This document shows, in pieces, positions 18,173-27,173 of a DNA stretch of 64,000 nt (positions within the stretch are counted from its first letter, which is position 1; each line of letters begins with the position of its first letter). Under the pieces are notes generated by a model, which saw nothing but the letters and a program-made list of their open reading frames with translations, was not told the DNA's origin and ran no database searches. This stretch comes from Glycomyces tritici (GTDB taxonomy: Bacteria > Actinomycetota > Actinomycetes > Mycobacteriales > Micromonosporaceae), in the NCBI RefSeq assembly GCF_030403505.1, contig NZ_JAUEMJ010000015.1, positions 1 to 64,000 of the forward strand. The letters are read 5' to 3'. Position numbers and translations under genes: made by a program.

Positions 18173-18316
18173 ACACCGCAGAACGGGCGCGCGATCGCGG
18201 CGCGGCCCCTGTGCGGGCGGCGGCGAGCGTGGAAGCCGCGATCGGGACGCCGCGTCGCCTAAGCTGTGTGCGCAAGCGGCGTCGTCGGCGCCGAGCATCG
18301 CCCCAGGGGAACCCGT

Positions 18317-18730
18317 ATGACTCGAGAGGACTGGCTGCCTCGCCGCAGTGCGGGCGGCTCTGTGCCCGCCGGGGTCCTGCTGCTGCTCATGGGCGCCTGG
18401 CAGGTCGCCATCGGGTACGCGGTCGCGGGCGGCGACGTCTTCGTCTTCACCGGCGGCGGCTACTGGTACCGGGGCGACAACACCGGCTGGGGCTGGGTGA
18501 ACCTTGCGATCGGCTTGGCGGCCATCGTGTTCGGGCTCGGCCAGCTCGGCGTCTGGAGCCGCTTCGCGCGCTGGGGCGCGCACCCGGTGCCCGCGATGGT
18601 CGTCGCAGCGGTCTCGGCGGTCAACCAGGTCCTCCTCGCCCCACAGTATCCTCTGTGGACTTCAATTGTGATCGCGTTGGACGTGTTCGTCATCTGGGGC
18701 CTCGCCACGCGCACCCGCGGCACTTCTTGA
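18317..18730 (+). CDS. four-helix membrane protein, DUF7144-like
   Basis: A 137-residue protein with about four membrane helices (16-38, 55-75, 82-103 and 110-130). The GWGWVNLAIGLAAIVFG segment resembles the small actinobacterial membrane family DUF7144; this is a tentative match. ATG 18317 follows AGGGGA with normal spacing, so a leadered mRNA is likely from a possible -10 TAAGCT at 18260-18265. Function unknown. Confidence 0.65.
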   Translation: MTREDWLPRRSAGGSVPAGVLLLLMGAWQVAIGYAVAGGDVFVFTGGGYWYRGDNTGWGWVNLAIGLAAIVFGLGQLGVWSRFARWGAHPVPAMVVAAVSAVNQVLLAPQYPLWTSIVIALDVFVIWGLATRTRGTS

Positions 18731-18805
18731 GCAGCCGATCCTGAAGAGGGTGCCGAGTTCGCGCGAACGGGCCCGCCCCCGCGCGAAGCCTGGCACGGTG
18801 GAGTC

Positions 18806-20224
18806 ATGGGCGCCCGATCATTGGTCAAGGCCGCCAAGCAGTATGCCGGCGGCAGCCGCGGCGACACCGCCGCGGCACTCACGTACTACTCGGTGATGTC
18901 GCTGTTCCCCGCGATACTCGTGGGCGCGTCGATCATCGGCATGCTCGACGAGGACGCGACCGCCGCCCTCCTGGACGGCGTCGCCACGCTCGCCCCGGGC
19001 GAGGGCTTCCAGATCATCGAAGACGCCGTGGCGCGGCTCCAGATGAACCCTGCCGCCGCGGGCCTGCTCGCCCTGGTCGGCCTGGTCGCCGCTCTGTGGG
19101 CGGCGTCGAACTACGTGGCGGCGTTCTCGCGGGCCCTCAACGCGGTCAACGGGACCGACGAGACCCGCAAGTGGTGGACGGTCCTCATCGTGCGCATCGT
19201 GCTCACCGTCGTGGTGGGCGCGCTGGCGGCGGTGACCGGCCTCGTCGCCGCGACCGGCGGGTCGGTGGCGCGCGCGATCGGGGAGGCGGTCAACGCCGAC
19301 TCGGCCGCCGTCACGGTGTGGACCTGGGTGAAGTGGCCCGCCGTGATCGTGCTGGTCATGGTGATCGTGGCGATGCTGTACTGGCTCGCCCCGGCGAAAC
19401 GCTCGACCTTCCGGCGGCGCGCGCCCGGCGCGGCCCTGGCGGTGGTGCTGTGGATCGCCGCATCGGTCGCGTTCGGGCTGTACGCGACGAACTTCGGGAG
19501 CTACGACAAGACGTACGGCGCCCTGGGCGGCGCGATCGTGTTCCTGGTGTGGCTGTGGATCACGAACGCGGCGTTGCTGTTCGGGGCCGAGTACAACGCG
19601 ACGGCCGAGCCGGAGACGGACACGGCGGGCACGGCCGCGGGCGAGGCCGGCGAACCGAGCGCCGCCGCATTTGAGGAAGAGGACGACACCGACACCAACG
19701 CCGAGACCGGTGCCGAGACCGGTGCCGAGACCGGTGCCGATCCTGACACTGAAAATCTTGAGCGACCCGCGCGTAATGATGCGGCGGTCGAAGAGCGATG
19801 GACCGCGTTCGTGGACGGCCGCCGTCTCGAGCGGATCGTGGAGGTCGTGACCGTCGCCGCGTTCCTGGAGCCCACGGGCAGCAGCCCGAGCACGGGCCGG
19901 TACCGGTTCTGGTACGAACTCGACGGGTCGCTGTTCACCGTCGATGTGGACCGCCTCCGGTTGGGCCGGGCGCTCGGCGAGCTGATCGAGACGGCACCGC
20001 CGGGCGGGTACGCGGCGCTGCCGCGGCTGGTGCGGGACTGGAACGAGGACGCCGGTTGGTGCGGCCGCGACGCGCACTTCGGGGCGGTCGTGAGCACCGA
20101 CGACATCACCGCGTTCGCCGCTGCGCTCGAGCCGCACGTCGATGGGGCGTTCACCGCGGCGCTGCGGGACCTCGCCCGCACCGCCCAGGACGCGGGCGCG
20201 CCCATGCGGGCGATGGAGGACTGA
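18806..20224 (+). CDS. YihY/BrkB-family membrane protein with a C-terminal extra domain
   Basis: A 472-residue protein. Residues 1-270 are a YihY/BrkB module with about six helices (DTAAALTYYSVMSLFPA at the start, YGALGGAIVFLVWLWI near the end). An acidic linker (about 275-325) contains three ETGA repeats. The last 145 residues form a separate, probably cytosolic domain with a YRFWYELDGSLFTVDVDRL stretch that I do not recognise. Family members are membrane proteins of debated function, not RNase BN. The tail is not usual for the family. Confidence 0.85.
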   Translation: MGARSLVKAAKQYAGGSRGDTAAALTYYSVMSLFPAILVGASIIGMLDEDATAALLDGVATLAPGEGFQIIEDAVARLQMNPAAAGLLALVGLVAALWAASNYVAAFSRALNAVNGTDETRKWWTVLIVRIVLTVVVGALAAVTGLVAATGGSVARAIGEAVNADSAAVTVWTWVKWPAVIVLVMVIVAMLYWLAPAKRSTFRRRAPGAALAVVLWIAASVAFGLYATNFGSYDKTYGALGGAIVFLVWLWITNAALLFGAEYNATAEPETDTAGTAAGEAGEPSAAAFEEEDDTDTNAETGAETGAETGADPDTENLERPARNDAAVEERWTAFVDGRRLERIVEVVTVAAFLEPTGSSPSTGRYRFWYELDGSLFTVDVDRLRLGRALGELIETAPPGGYAALPRLVRDWNEDAGWCGRDAHFGAVVSTDDITAFAAALEPHVDGAFTAALRDLARTAQDAGAPMRAMED

Positions 20225-20275
20225 CCTCCCGCCCGGGCCGTCCAATTCCTAAAGGGTTTGGCGCCTGGCGAGCGG

Positions 20276-20938
20276 TCAAGCGGCGCCCTTGGGCTGCACC
20301 AGACCCGATTCGTAGGCGAAGACGACCAGGCCCGCGCGGTCGCGCACGGCCAGCTTCATCATGGCGCGGTGCACGTGGGTCTTCGCGGTGGCCGGGCTGA
20401 TGAAGAGGCGCTCGGCGATCTCGCCGTTGGTGAGCCCTCGCGCGACGAGCGCGACGATCTCGGTCTCGCGCGAGGTGAGCCCCTCGACCTGCCCGGCGAG
20501 CCGCGACGGCGGGTGCGCCACGTACTCGGCGACGAGCTTCGCGGCGATCTGCGGCGACAGGAGCGTCTCCCCCGCCGCGGCGGCCCGCACGCAGCGCAGC
20601 AGCTCCTCGGGCTCGGTGTCCTTGACGAGGTAGCCGGCGGCGCCGGCGCGGAGGGCGTCGAAGACGTACGCGTCGAACGAGTAGTTGGTGAGCATGACGA
20701 CCCGCAGGGACGCGAGGCGCTCGTCGGCGGCGATCGCCTTGACCGCGCTGATGCCGTCGCCGCCGGGCATCTCGACGTCGAGCAGGGCCACATCGGGCCG
20801 GTACTCGCCCGCGAGGCGCACCGCGGTGGGGCCGTCGGCGGCCTCGGCGACGACGGTCATGTCGTCCTCGGCGTCGATGAGGGCGCGGAAGCCGCCGCGC
20901 ATGAGCGGCTGGTCGTCCGCGAGCAGGACTCGGATCAT
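20276..20938 (-). CDS. NarL/LuxR-type response regulator
   Basis: A 220-residue regulator. The receiver domain (1-120) has ADD at 7-9, the phospho-acceptor aspartate in DVEMPG (Asp54), Thr84 and Lys106. The LuxR helix-turn-helix follows (LTSRETEIVALVARGLTN, then SPATAKTHVHRAM). The start overlaps the histidine kinase stop by four bases (ATGA), so the pair is coupled and forms a two-component system. Confidence 0.95.
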   Translation of the reverse strand: MIRVLLADDQPLMRGGFRALIDAEDDMTVVAEAADGPTAVRLAGEYRPDVALLDVEMPGGDGISAVKAIAADERLASLRVVMLTNYSFDAYVFDALRAGAAGYLVKDTEPEELLRCVRAAAAGETLLSPQIAAKLVAEYVAHPPSRLAGQVEGLTSRETEIVALVARGLTNGEIAERLFISPATAKTHVHRAMMKLAVRDRAGLVVFAYESGLVQPKGAA

Positions 20939-22089
20939 CGCGGACTCCCCGGTCGGGCGGCGGCCTGGACCGGGATCAGCGGTTCCGAGCTGGGCATGGG
21001 CAGGTGGGCGGTGACGGTGAAACCGAACTCGCCGGGACCGACGTCGAGGGTCCCGCCGAGGGCGTCCGCGCGTTCGCGCATGCCGGTGAGGCCGCGCCCG
21101 GGCTTGACGTCGCGGGCCCGGCCGTTGTCGGCGACCTCGACGACGAGGGCGTCGTCGCCGCGGCGCACGCGGACCCGCACCCGGTCGCCGTCGGAGTGGC
21201 GCACGGCGTTCGTCAAGGCCTCCTGCACGATCCGGTACGCGGCGTGGTCGACCTCCTCGTCGAGCACCGCGGCCTCGTCGACCTCGCACTCCACATCGAT
21301 GGTGAAGCCCAGGCCCCGGTACCGGTCGGCGAGGGGCTTGACGCGCGAGAGCCGGTGGCCCTCGTCGTCGCGCAGCATCGTCAGGGTCTCGCGCAGCTCC
21401 CGGGTCGCGTCCTTCGCGGCCTCCTCGACCGCGACGAGCGCCGGCGCCGGCTCCTCGCCGCGCTTGCGCGCCAAGTGCAGCGCCACCCCGGCCTGCACCC
21501 GGATGACCGAGATCGAGTGGGTCAGCGAATCGTGCAGCTCGCGGGCGATGCGCACGCGCTCGTCGGCGGCCTTGCGCTTGACCGCCTCCTCGCGGGTGTG
21601 CTCGGCCTCGGCCATGTACGCGTCGCGCTGGCGGCGCGACTCGCCGGAGATGAGGGCCACGTGGAGCCAGCCGATGACGAGCATGGACTGCTCCATGACC
21701 GCACCCGTGAACCGGAAGTCCGCGGCGCTCCAGTTCCCGAGCATCGTGACGGCCGAGACGACCCCCACGAGGCCGACCGTGAGCTTGCGGTGCCCCCGGT
21801 ACATCGAGACCGCGATCGCCACCAGAGCCGGGACGGCCGCGAGCGGGCCCACGTGCAGGTGCCCGACCGCGACCAGGGCCGCGACGGTGACGAGCATGAC
21901 CGTGCGCGTGTACCGCCGCCACAGCGGGAACATCAAGGGCCCCACGGCGAGCAGCGGCCAGCCGTACCAGGGCAGGCCGCCGTCGACGGCCACGGCCGCG
22001 CCCGAGATCAGCGTGTCGCCGAGGAGGACCGCGGCGACGACCAGGTCGAGCCGCGGCCCTGCGAGGCGGCTCCCGAGGGGTATCGACAT
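20935..22089 (-). CDS. NarL-type sensor histidine kinase
   Basis: A 384-residue kinase. The N-terminal half has about five or six membrane helices without a clear extracellular sensor. HisKA_3 follows with the phospho-acceptor histidine in ARELHDSLTHS, then an HATPase with EALTNAVRHS and GRGLTGMRERA. The signal is unknown; envelope or membrane state is possible. TAGGAT (22097-22102) lies seven bases before the ATG on the minus strand, so the mRNA is probably leaderless. Confidence 0.93.
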   Translation of the reverse strand: MSIPLGSRLAGPRLDLVVAAVLLGDTLISGAAVAVDGGLPWYGWPLLAVGPLMFPLWRRYTRTVMLVTVAALVAVGHLHVGPLAAVPALVAIAVSMYRGHRKLTVGLVGVVSAVTMLGNWSAADFRFTGAVMEQSMLVIGWLHVALISGESRRQRDAYMAEAEHTREEAVKRKAADERVRIARELHDSLTHSISVIRVQAGVALHLARKRGEEPAPALVAVEEAAKDATRELRETLTMLRDDEGHRLSRVKPLADRYRGLGFTIDVECEVDEAAVLDEEVDHAAYRIVQEALTNAVRHSDGDRVRVRVRRGDDALVVEVADNGRARDVKPGRGLTGMRERADALGGTLDVGPGEFGFTVTAHLPMPSSEPLIPVQAAARPGSPR

Positions 22090-22308
22090 GGCCCCAATCC
22101 TAGGGCGGGGCCGTCACCTCGGCATCGGCCCGCGGTGGAGCCGCCGCGTACCGCGCAGGGTGTACACGGGGACCGCGAATGCGGCGCTCGTCGCGGGCCG
22201 GAAAGCCAGCGCAGAGACGACGCGGCGCGGGCGTGCGGCGGGGAGGCTGGAGGCATGACGCGCCGCTCGTGGGAACCGTTCGGCGCGAAGCGAACCGAGG
22301 AGGACCCC

Positions 22309-23310
22309 ATGCCCCAGATCAGATATGTGGAACCGGTCGACGCCAGACAGGCGGACGGGCTGGTCGCCGACGTGTACGCGCAGGCCAAGCGGGAGCTTGG
22401 CGCGGTCGGCGCGCCGTTCCAGATGCTCTCGCCCGCACCGGAGCTGCTCGCGGCCATGTGGTCGCTGCTGCGGGAGTCGCTGATGGTCGGCGGCCCTGAG
22501 GAGCGGCTCGCGAAGGAGGTCGTGGCGACCTCGATCGCGGTGCGCAACGGCTGCCGGTTCTGCACTGATGCGCACACGGTGCTGCTGCACGCCCTGGGCG
22601 AGTCGGCGCTGGCCGAGGGCCTGCGCGCGGGCAGCCCGCCGAAGGAGTGGGCGCCGCTGGCGGCGTGGGCGCTGGACCCGGGCCCGGAGGGGCCGTTCAG
22701 GGCGTCGGCCGCGCCGCGGTTCATCGGGACGGTGCTGGTGTTCGAGTTCATCACGCGGCTGGTGCAGGTGCTGGCGCACAACGAGTCGCCGCATCCGGTG
22801 ACGGCGACGAAGCTGGGCCGCTCGGTGGCGTCGCGGACGCTGCGGGCGGCGGTGATGGCCGACCTGGAGCCGGGTACGAGCCTGGCGCTGCTGGAGGACC
22901 GGCCGGGTTGGGCGCGGGGCCTGCGGGTGCGCGAGCCGGAGTGGGCGGCGGGTTCGCCTGTGGGGTCGGCGTACGGGACGCTGCGGGCGTACGCCGCATC
23001 GGGACCGGGTCTGCTCGGGGGCGATGCGGCCGAGGCGGTGGCGCGGACGATCGGCGTCCGCGGCGACACGGTCGGAACCAGCCTCCCGGAGCTGGTGGGC
23101 GGTGAGGGCCTGGAGCCGGGGCCGGCCCTGGGGGCGCGGCTGGCGGTGGCGGCGGCGCTCGCGCCGGCCGCGGTGAACGAGGCGCATGTGGGGGCGTGGC
23201 GGGGCGAGAAGCACTCGGATCACTGCGTGGTCCACCTGCTGGCCTACGGCACGATGACGGGCGTCGACGCCCTGCAGGACGAGATCGAGACGAGGAGTGT
23301 CAATGCTTAG
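22309..23310 (+). CDS. carboxymuconolactone decarboxylase-family protein with CxxC
   Basis: A 333-residue AhpD-like protein. The CxxC pair is in NGCRFCTDAH (about residue 83), followed by the expected helices, so peroxidase-type thiol chemistry is possible. It is longer than AhpD and has a second all-helical half. ATG 22309 is chosen for the GAGGAGG six bases upstream; ATG 22255 would add 18 residues. It overlaps the next membrane gene by eight bases, so the two probably act together. Confidence 0.85.
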   Translation: MPQIRYVEPVDARQADGLVADVYAQAKRELGAVGAPFQMLSPAPELLAAMWSLLRESLMVGGPEERLAKEVVATSIAVRNGCRFCTDAHTVLLHALGESALAEGLRAGSPPKEWAPLAAWALDPGPEGPFRASAAPRFIGTVLVFEFITRLVQVLAHNESPHPVTATKLGRSVASRTLRAAVMADLEPGTSLALLEDRPGWARGLRVREPEWAAGSPVGSAYGTLRAYAASGPGLLGGDAAEAVARTIGVRGDTVGTSLPELVGGEGLEPGPALGARLAVAAALAPAAVNEAHVGAWRGEKHSDHCVVHLLAYGTMTGVDALQDEIETRSVNA

Positions 23311-23722
23311 GTTCTACCGGGTGTGGGTGATGCTCCTGCACGTGCTGATCGGGATCCAGTTCTTCCTGGCCGGGTACGGGGCGATCGGGACCGGTTCGCC
23401 GGACGAGTCGTTCTCGCTGCACATCATGAACGGCCGGGTGATCGCGGTGGTGGCGCTGCTGGGCATCCTGTTCGCGGCGCTGGCGCGGTCGGGCGGGAAG
23501 CTGGTGGGCCTGGCGGCGGGCGTGTTCGGGCTGGTGGTGCTGCAGTCGCTGATCGCGCTGGTGAGCGTGGCGGGGACGACGCCGGGGCAGGTCATCTTCG
23601 GCTTCCACGCGATCAACGCGCTGATGATCATGGGTCTGGCGGAGGCTTCGGGCCGGTTGGCGAAGCAGCTGATCGAGGACCGCAGGCCGGTCGAGGCCGA
23701 GGCGGCGCCGGCCGCCGCTTGA
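23303..23722 (+). CDS. four-helix membrane protein, DUF6220-like
   Basis: A 139-residue protein with four membrane helices. The LHVLIGIQFFLAGYGAIG start, a conserved histidine (LHIMNG) and FHAIN resemble DUF6220 proteins, a small family of unknown function; the histidines could bind haem or metal. ATG 23303 has GAGGAG five bases upstream. It overlaps the AhpD-like gene by eight bases, which suggests a redox pair. Confidence 0.7.
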   Translation: MLRFYRVWVMLLHVLIGIQFFLAGYGAIGTGSPDESFSLHIMNGRVIAVVALLGILFAALARSGGKLVGLAAGVFGLVVLQSLIALVSVAGTTPGQVIFGFHAINALMIMGLAEASGRLAKQLIEDRRPVEAEAAPAAA

Positions 23723-23741
23723 GTTCGCGACCAGGGAACCG

Positions 23742-23772
23742 GGCCCGCGGCGACACCCCGCCGCGGGCCTTT
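23742..23772. terminator. bidirectional hairpin terminator
   Basis: GGCCCGCGGCG / CGCCGCGGGCC, an eleven-base stem with a six-base loop followed by TTT. It separates the DUF6220-like gene and the convergent SnoaL-like gene. Confidence 0.8.
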
Positions 23773-23784
23773 CCCTGTGCTCGC

Positions 23785-24144
23785 TCAGCGCACTTCGGGG
23801 CGGTCGATGATCCGCTTCCAGGTGCCGTCTGCTTGGCGGCGCAGCACTTGGGTGCGGGTGCCCTTGCCGTCGGCGCTGATCGTGGAGGTCAGTGCGAGGC
23901 CGCCGTAGTGGACGGTGGGGAGCTGCTCTTCGTCGGTGGGGAACTTCCCGCCCTGCTCGCTGATGCCGGCGTAGAGCGCTTTGATCGCTTCGATGCCGGT
24001 GGTGGTGCGGCCGGGAGGGAACGCGATGACGGCGTCGTCCTCGTAGAGTTCGGCGATGCCGTCGATGTCGCCCGCGTTGAGCCGCTCCGCGACGAGGCGG
24101 GTGACGTGTTCGGGTTCGTTGGCGTGCTTGCCGTCTGCTGCCAT
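23785..24144 (-). CDS. SnoaL/NTF2-like protein
   Basis: A 119-residue cone-fold protein of the SnoaL/ketosteroid isomerase-like type (NAGDIDGIAELYEDDAVI is the typical opening helix and strand). Family members bind small hydrophobic molecules, some with isomerase or hydrolase activity; no catalytic set can be assigned. The ATG is preceded by AAAGGGA. It stands alone between a terminator and the divergent NUDIX genes. Confidence 0.85.
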   Translation of the reverse strand: MAADGKHANEPEHVTRLVAERLNAGDIDGIAELYEDDAVIAFPPGRTTTGIEAIKALYAGISEQGGKFPTDEEQLPTVHYGGLALTSTISADGKGTRTQVLRRQADGTWKRIIDRPEVR

Positions 24145-24314
24145 TGGTATCCCTTTCTCGTTTCGGCGGTTCCATTGAGCCGACCAGATGCGCCGCCCTG
24201 ATGTGAGGGTCTTTCGCCGATTGGCGCCGCGATTCCGGTCACAGCGGCCGGTGCGGGCGGGGTCTGGGCTGCTCGGTGATTGCCGGTGCCGTCGGCGGGC
24301 CGCATACTGGGCGG

Positions 24315-24845
24315 ATGGACACCGCTGGACCGCACGTGGAGCCGAGGCGCTGCGCCCGGGTGCTCGTCGTCGACGAGCAGGACCGGGTCCTGCTGCTGCA
24401 CAGCTCGGGGTTCGTGACCCCGGAGTCGGAGTTCTTCGTGACGATCGGCGGCGGCATCGACGCCGGGGAGAGCGCCGCCGAAGCGGCGGCCCGGGAGCTG
24501 TTCGAGGAGACCGGGCTGCGCGTCGACCCCGTCGCGCTCGGGGAGCCGGTCGGGCACACGCTCGGGACCTGGTGGCTCGGGTTCGAGGACCACCTGTTCT
24601 TCCTCCTGCGCGTCGAGCGCTTCACGGTCGACTTCGCGCACCTCGAGGCCAGCGAGATCGGCGAGCTCACCGGGTCGGCGTGGCTCTCGATCGACGAGGT
24701 CAAGGCCATCGACGAGGGGATCTTCCCGGTGCCCGTCGCGGACCTGGCCAAGCGGCTCCTCAGTGGTGACGTCCCGGCAGAGGCCGTCGAGCTCCCGTGG
24801 GTGAACTGGCGGGGTGACACCAAGCGCTTCCCGTTGCCCGAATGA
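24315..24845 (+). CDS. NUDIX hydrolase 1
   Basis: A 176-residue NUDIX protein. The full box Gx5Ex7REUxEExGU spans about residues 46-68 (GGGIDAGES, then ARELFEETGL). NUDIX enzymes cleave nucleoside diphosphates linked to another group; the substrate is open. CATACT (24303-24308) lies exactly six bases before ATG 24315, with no Shine-Dalgarno sequence, which supports a leaderless transcript and rules out the upstream GTG. It is the first of four tandem paralogues. Confidence 0.92.
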   Translation: MDTAGPHVEPRRCARVLVVDEQDRVLLLHSSGFVTPESEFFVTIGGGIDAGESAAEAAARELFEETGLRVDPVALGEPVGHTLGTWWLGFEDHLFFLLRVERFTVDFAHLEASEIGELTGSAWLSIDEVKAIDEGIFPVPVADLAKRLLSGDVPAEAVELPWVNWRGDTKRFPLPE

Positions 24846-24869
24846 GCGGTACGGCCGGATACTCGGTGC

Positions 24870-25439
24870 ATGGTGGCCTCTGAGGGCAAGGCGGTGCGGC
24901 GGCGGTGCGCGCGGGTGCTGCTCGTGGACGAGCACGACCGGGTGCTGCTGTTCTACAGCCGCGACTACATGGGTCCGGGCGTGGAGTACTACGTGACGCC
25001 CGGCGGCGGGCTCGAGGCGGGCGAGTCGCTCGCCGAGGGCGCGGCCCGAGAGGTGTTCGAGGAGACCGGGCTCAGAATCGACCCGGGCGCGCTCGGGCCG
25101 GTCGTGGCCGAGACCGAGGGCGACTGGTCGGACAGTCCGGAGCTGGTGATCCATTCGCGGGACTCGTTCTTCTTCCTGCGGGTGCCGCATTTCGCGCCGG
25201 TGCGCGACGGGCTCGAGGACGTCGAGCGGGCGGAGTTCACCGCCGCGCGGTGGCTCGGCGCACAGGAGTTGGCGGCGGTCGACTCGCTGGTGTTCCCGGC
25301 ACCGGTCGCGGACCTGCTCAAGGGACTCATGGCCGGTATGGTTCCCGTTGCGCCCGTGCAGATTCCGTGGGGCGCTTGGACGTGGGACCCCGATAGAGGG
25401 TGGACGGCTACGGAGCGTGCCCCCATACTTGACCGGTGA
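24870..25439 (+). CDS. NUDIX hydrolase 2
   Basis: A 189-residue paralogue of its upstream neighbour. The NUDIX box is complete (GGGLEAGES, then AREVFEETGL). The C-terminal LPW/IPWG-type ending (QIPWGAWTWDPDRGW) matches the end of NUDIX 1, which supports recent common origin. GATACT (24858-24863) sits six bases before ATG 24870, so it has its own leaderless promoter. Its stop overlaps the GTG of NUDIX 3. Confidence 0.92.
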   Translation: MVASEGKAVRRRCARVLLVDEHDRVLLFYSRDYMGPGVEYYVTPGGGLEAGESLAEGAAREVFEETGLRIDPGALGPVVAETEGDWSDSPELVIHSRDSFFFLRVPHFAPVRDGLEDVERAEFTAARWLGAQELAAVDSLVFPAPVADLLKGLMAGMVPVAPVQIPWGAWTWDPDRGWTATERAPILDR

Positions 25440-25954
25440 GCGCGACGAACGAACCCATCCGAATCGACCGGCGGGGAGCCCGGGGGATCATCGTGGATGA
25501 ACAGGACTGCGTCCTCTTCATCGGCGGGTACGCGACCCCGGACCGCCCCGCGCGCTGGATCCTCCCCGGCGGCGGCATCGACCCGGGCGAGTCCATGCGG
25601 GATGCGGCCGCGCGCGAGCTCTACGAGGAGACCGGCCTGCGGGTGGCCCCCGCCGACCTGATCGGCCCGGTCGCCCGCCAGCACTACCGCAAGACCCGCC
25701 CCGGCAGCACGTTCACGCAGGAGAACCACTTCTTCCTGGTCCGCGTCGAGCGGTTCGCGCCGCGGGTGACCGGCGGCGACGCCTACGAGCAGGACCTCGA
25801 GTTCAACTGGATCCCGGTCGACGACTTCCTGACCACGGACGGCTTCGAGCAGGTCGAGCCGCTCCTGCACCTCGTCAAGCGGCTCATCAGCGGCGATGTG
25901 CCCGACGAACCGGTCCAGCTCGACACCATCGGCCGCCGCCTGGGCGCGGCGTGA
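25436..25954 (+). CDS. NUDIX hydrolase 3
   Basis: A 172-residue paralogue. The box is complete (GGGIDPGES, then ARELYEETGL). GTG 25436 overlaps the TGA of NUDIX 2 as GTGA. CATACT (25424-25429), inside the NUDIX 2 gene, lies six bases before this GTG, so it may also start from its own leaderless transcript. The segment RFAPRVTGGDAYEQ is shared with NUDIX 4, so 3 and 4 are the closer pair. Confidence 0.92.
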   Translation: MSATNEPIRIDRRGARGIIVDEQDCVLFIGGYATPDRPARWILPGGGIDPGESMRDAAARELYEETGLRVAPADLIGPVARQHYRKTRPGSTFTQENHFFLVRVERFAPRVTGGDAYEQDLEFNWIPVDDFLTTDGFEQVEPLLHLVKRLISGDVPDEPVQLDTIGRRLGAA

Positions 25955-25965
25955 AGGAGCCTGCT

Positions 25966-26484
25966 GTGAGCATCGAATCCGAGACCGGCGCGGTCTTCCG
26001 CATCGCCGCCCGCGTGATCTTCCTCGACCAGCACGACACGGTCCTGCACATGGGCGGCGACCGGTGCCTCGACGGCGTCACGCGCTGGATCACCCCCGGC
26101 GGCGGCGTCGAGGCGGGCGAGGACCTGCGCGCGGCGGCCGTGCGTGAGGCGGGCGAGGAGACCGGGTGCGCGATCGACCCGGAGGCGCTGGTCGGCCCGG
26201 TGGCGTTCGGGGTGTTCACGGCGTTCCCGAAGGGGCGCTTGCTGGTGCAGAAGAACTGGTACTTCTTCTACCGCACCGAGCGGTTCGCGCCGCGGGTCAC
26301 GGGCGGCGACGCGTACGAGCAGAAGTTCGACTTCGCGTGGCTGCCGATCGACCAGTGCGGGGCGGCCGACGGGACGATCCTGCCCGACCGCACCGTGGCG
26401 CTCGTCAAGCGCCTGCGCGACGGCGACGTCCCGGCCGAACCGGTGGAGCTCGGCGGCACGCACAGCCCCCGCTGGGGCCACTAG
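25966..26484 (+). CDS. NUDIX hydrolase 4
   Basis: A 172-residue paralogue. The box reads GGGVEAGED, then REAGEETGC, with a cysteine as the last position instead of an aliphatic residue. RFAPRVTGGDAYEQ is shared with NUDIX 3. GTG 25966 is chosen because AAGGAG lies seven bases upstream; GTG 25951 would overlap the previous stop. Unlike the other three it is read from a leadered site. It converges with the TetR gene and overlaps it by four bases. Confidence 0.9.
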   Translation: MSIESETGAVFRIAARVIFLDQHDTVLHMGGDRCLDGVTRWITPGGGVEAGEDLRAAAVREAGEETGCAIDPEALVGPVAFGVFTAFPKGRLLVQKNWYFFYRTERFAPRVTGGDAYEQKFDFAWLPIDQCGAADGTILPDRTVALVKRLRDGDVPAEPVELGGTHSPRWGH

Positions 26485-27113
26485 GCCCCGTAGAGCCGCA
26501 GGAACATCCGCACGCCCTCAGTGGTCGTCTCGACCAGTTCCCGCTCCTCGAACGGCAGCGCCCCGAAGAAGGTCCGCTCGGCCACAGGGGTGAAGGTGAG
26601 CAGCGTGTAGTGCGCGGAGGCCTTCTCGGCGTCGTCGAAGGCCAGCAGGCCCTTGGCCTTCAGGGCCCGGAAGTGCTCGGCGACCACGCGCCTGGAGTGC
26701 AGCGGCCCGGTCTCCATCCACGCGTCGAGGATCTCTTGGGGCAGGTGTGTGACCTCGGCGCGGATCGTCCGGGCGATCGCGGCGTGGTCGTCCCTGGTGA
26801 GCACGGCCCGGGTGCGGTCGACGCCGAAGTCGATGAGCTCGGCCTCCAGTTCCACGATCTTGTGCAGGTGCCGGTCGGCGAGGGCCGTGATCTCCTCGGA
26901 GAGCTCCCGGGACGCCTCGAGCGCGCCGGTCAGGAACAGGGCCTCTTTGTCGGCGAAGTGGTTGTAGATGGTCTTCTTGGAGACCCCGGCCTCGCGGGCG
27001 ATGGCGTCGACGGTGGCGCGGGTGTAGCCGTCCCTGCCGAACACGAAGTTGGCGGCGCGCACGATGGCGCGCCGCTTGTCCGGTCGACCGGTCCTGCCGG
27101 TGTCCACGGTCAT
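26481..27113 (-). CDS. TetR-family transcriptional regulator
   Basis: A 210-residue repressor. The DNA-binding helix-turn-helix (DAIAREAGVSKKTIYNHF, about residues 40-57) is a near-consensus TetR motif; the rest is the helical ligand domain. The start at 27113 is preceded by GGGGA; the longer reading from 27146 lacks support. It lies 60 bases downstream of the alpha/beta hydrolase gene on the same strand. It may bind the palindrome at 27992-28014 before that gene; this is inference. Confidence 0.92.
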   Translation of the reverse strand: MTVDTGRTGRPDKRRAIVRAANFVFGRDGYTRATVDAIAREAGVSKKTIYNHFADKEALFLTGALEASRELSEEITALADRHLHKIVELEAELIDFGVDRTRAVLTRDDHAAIARTIRAEVTHLPQEILDAWMETGPLHSRRVVAEHFRALKAKGLLAFDDAEKASAHYTLLTFTPVAERTFFGALPFEERELVETTTEGVRMFLRLYGA

Positions 27114-27173
27114 CTGGTCCCCTTCACGGCACTCGGTGCGGACCACATTCTATTGACCGGGGACGCCGGCGGT

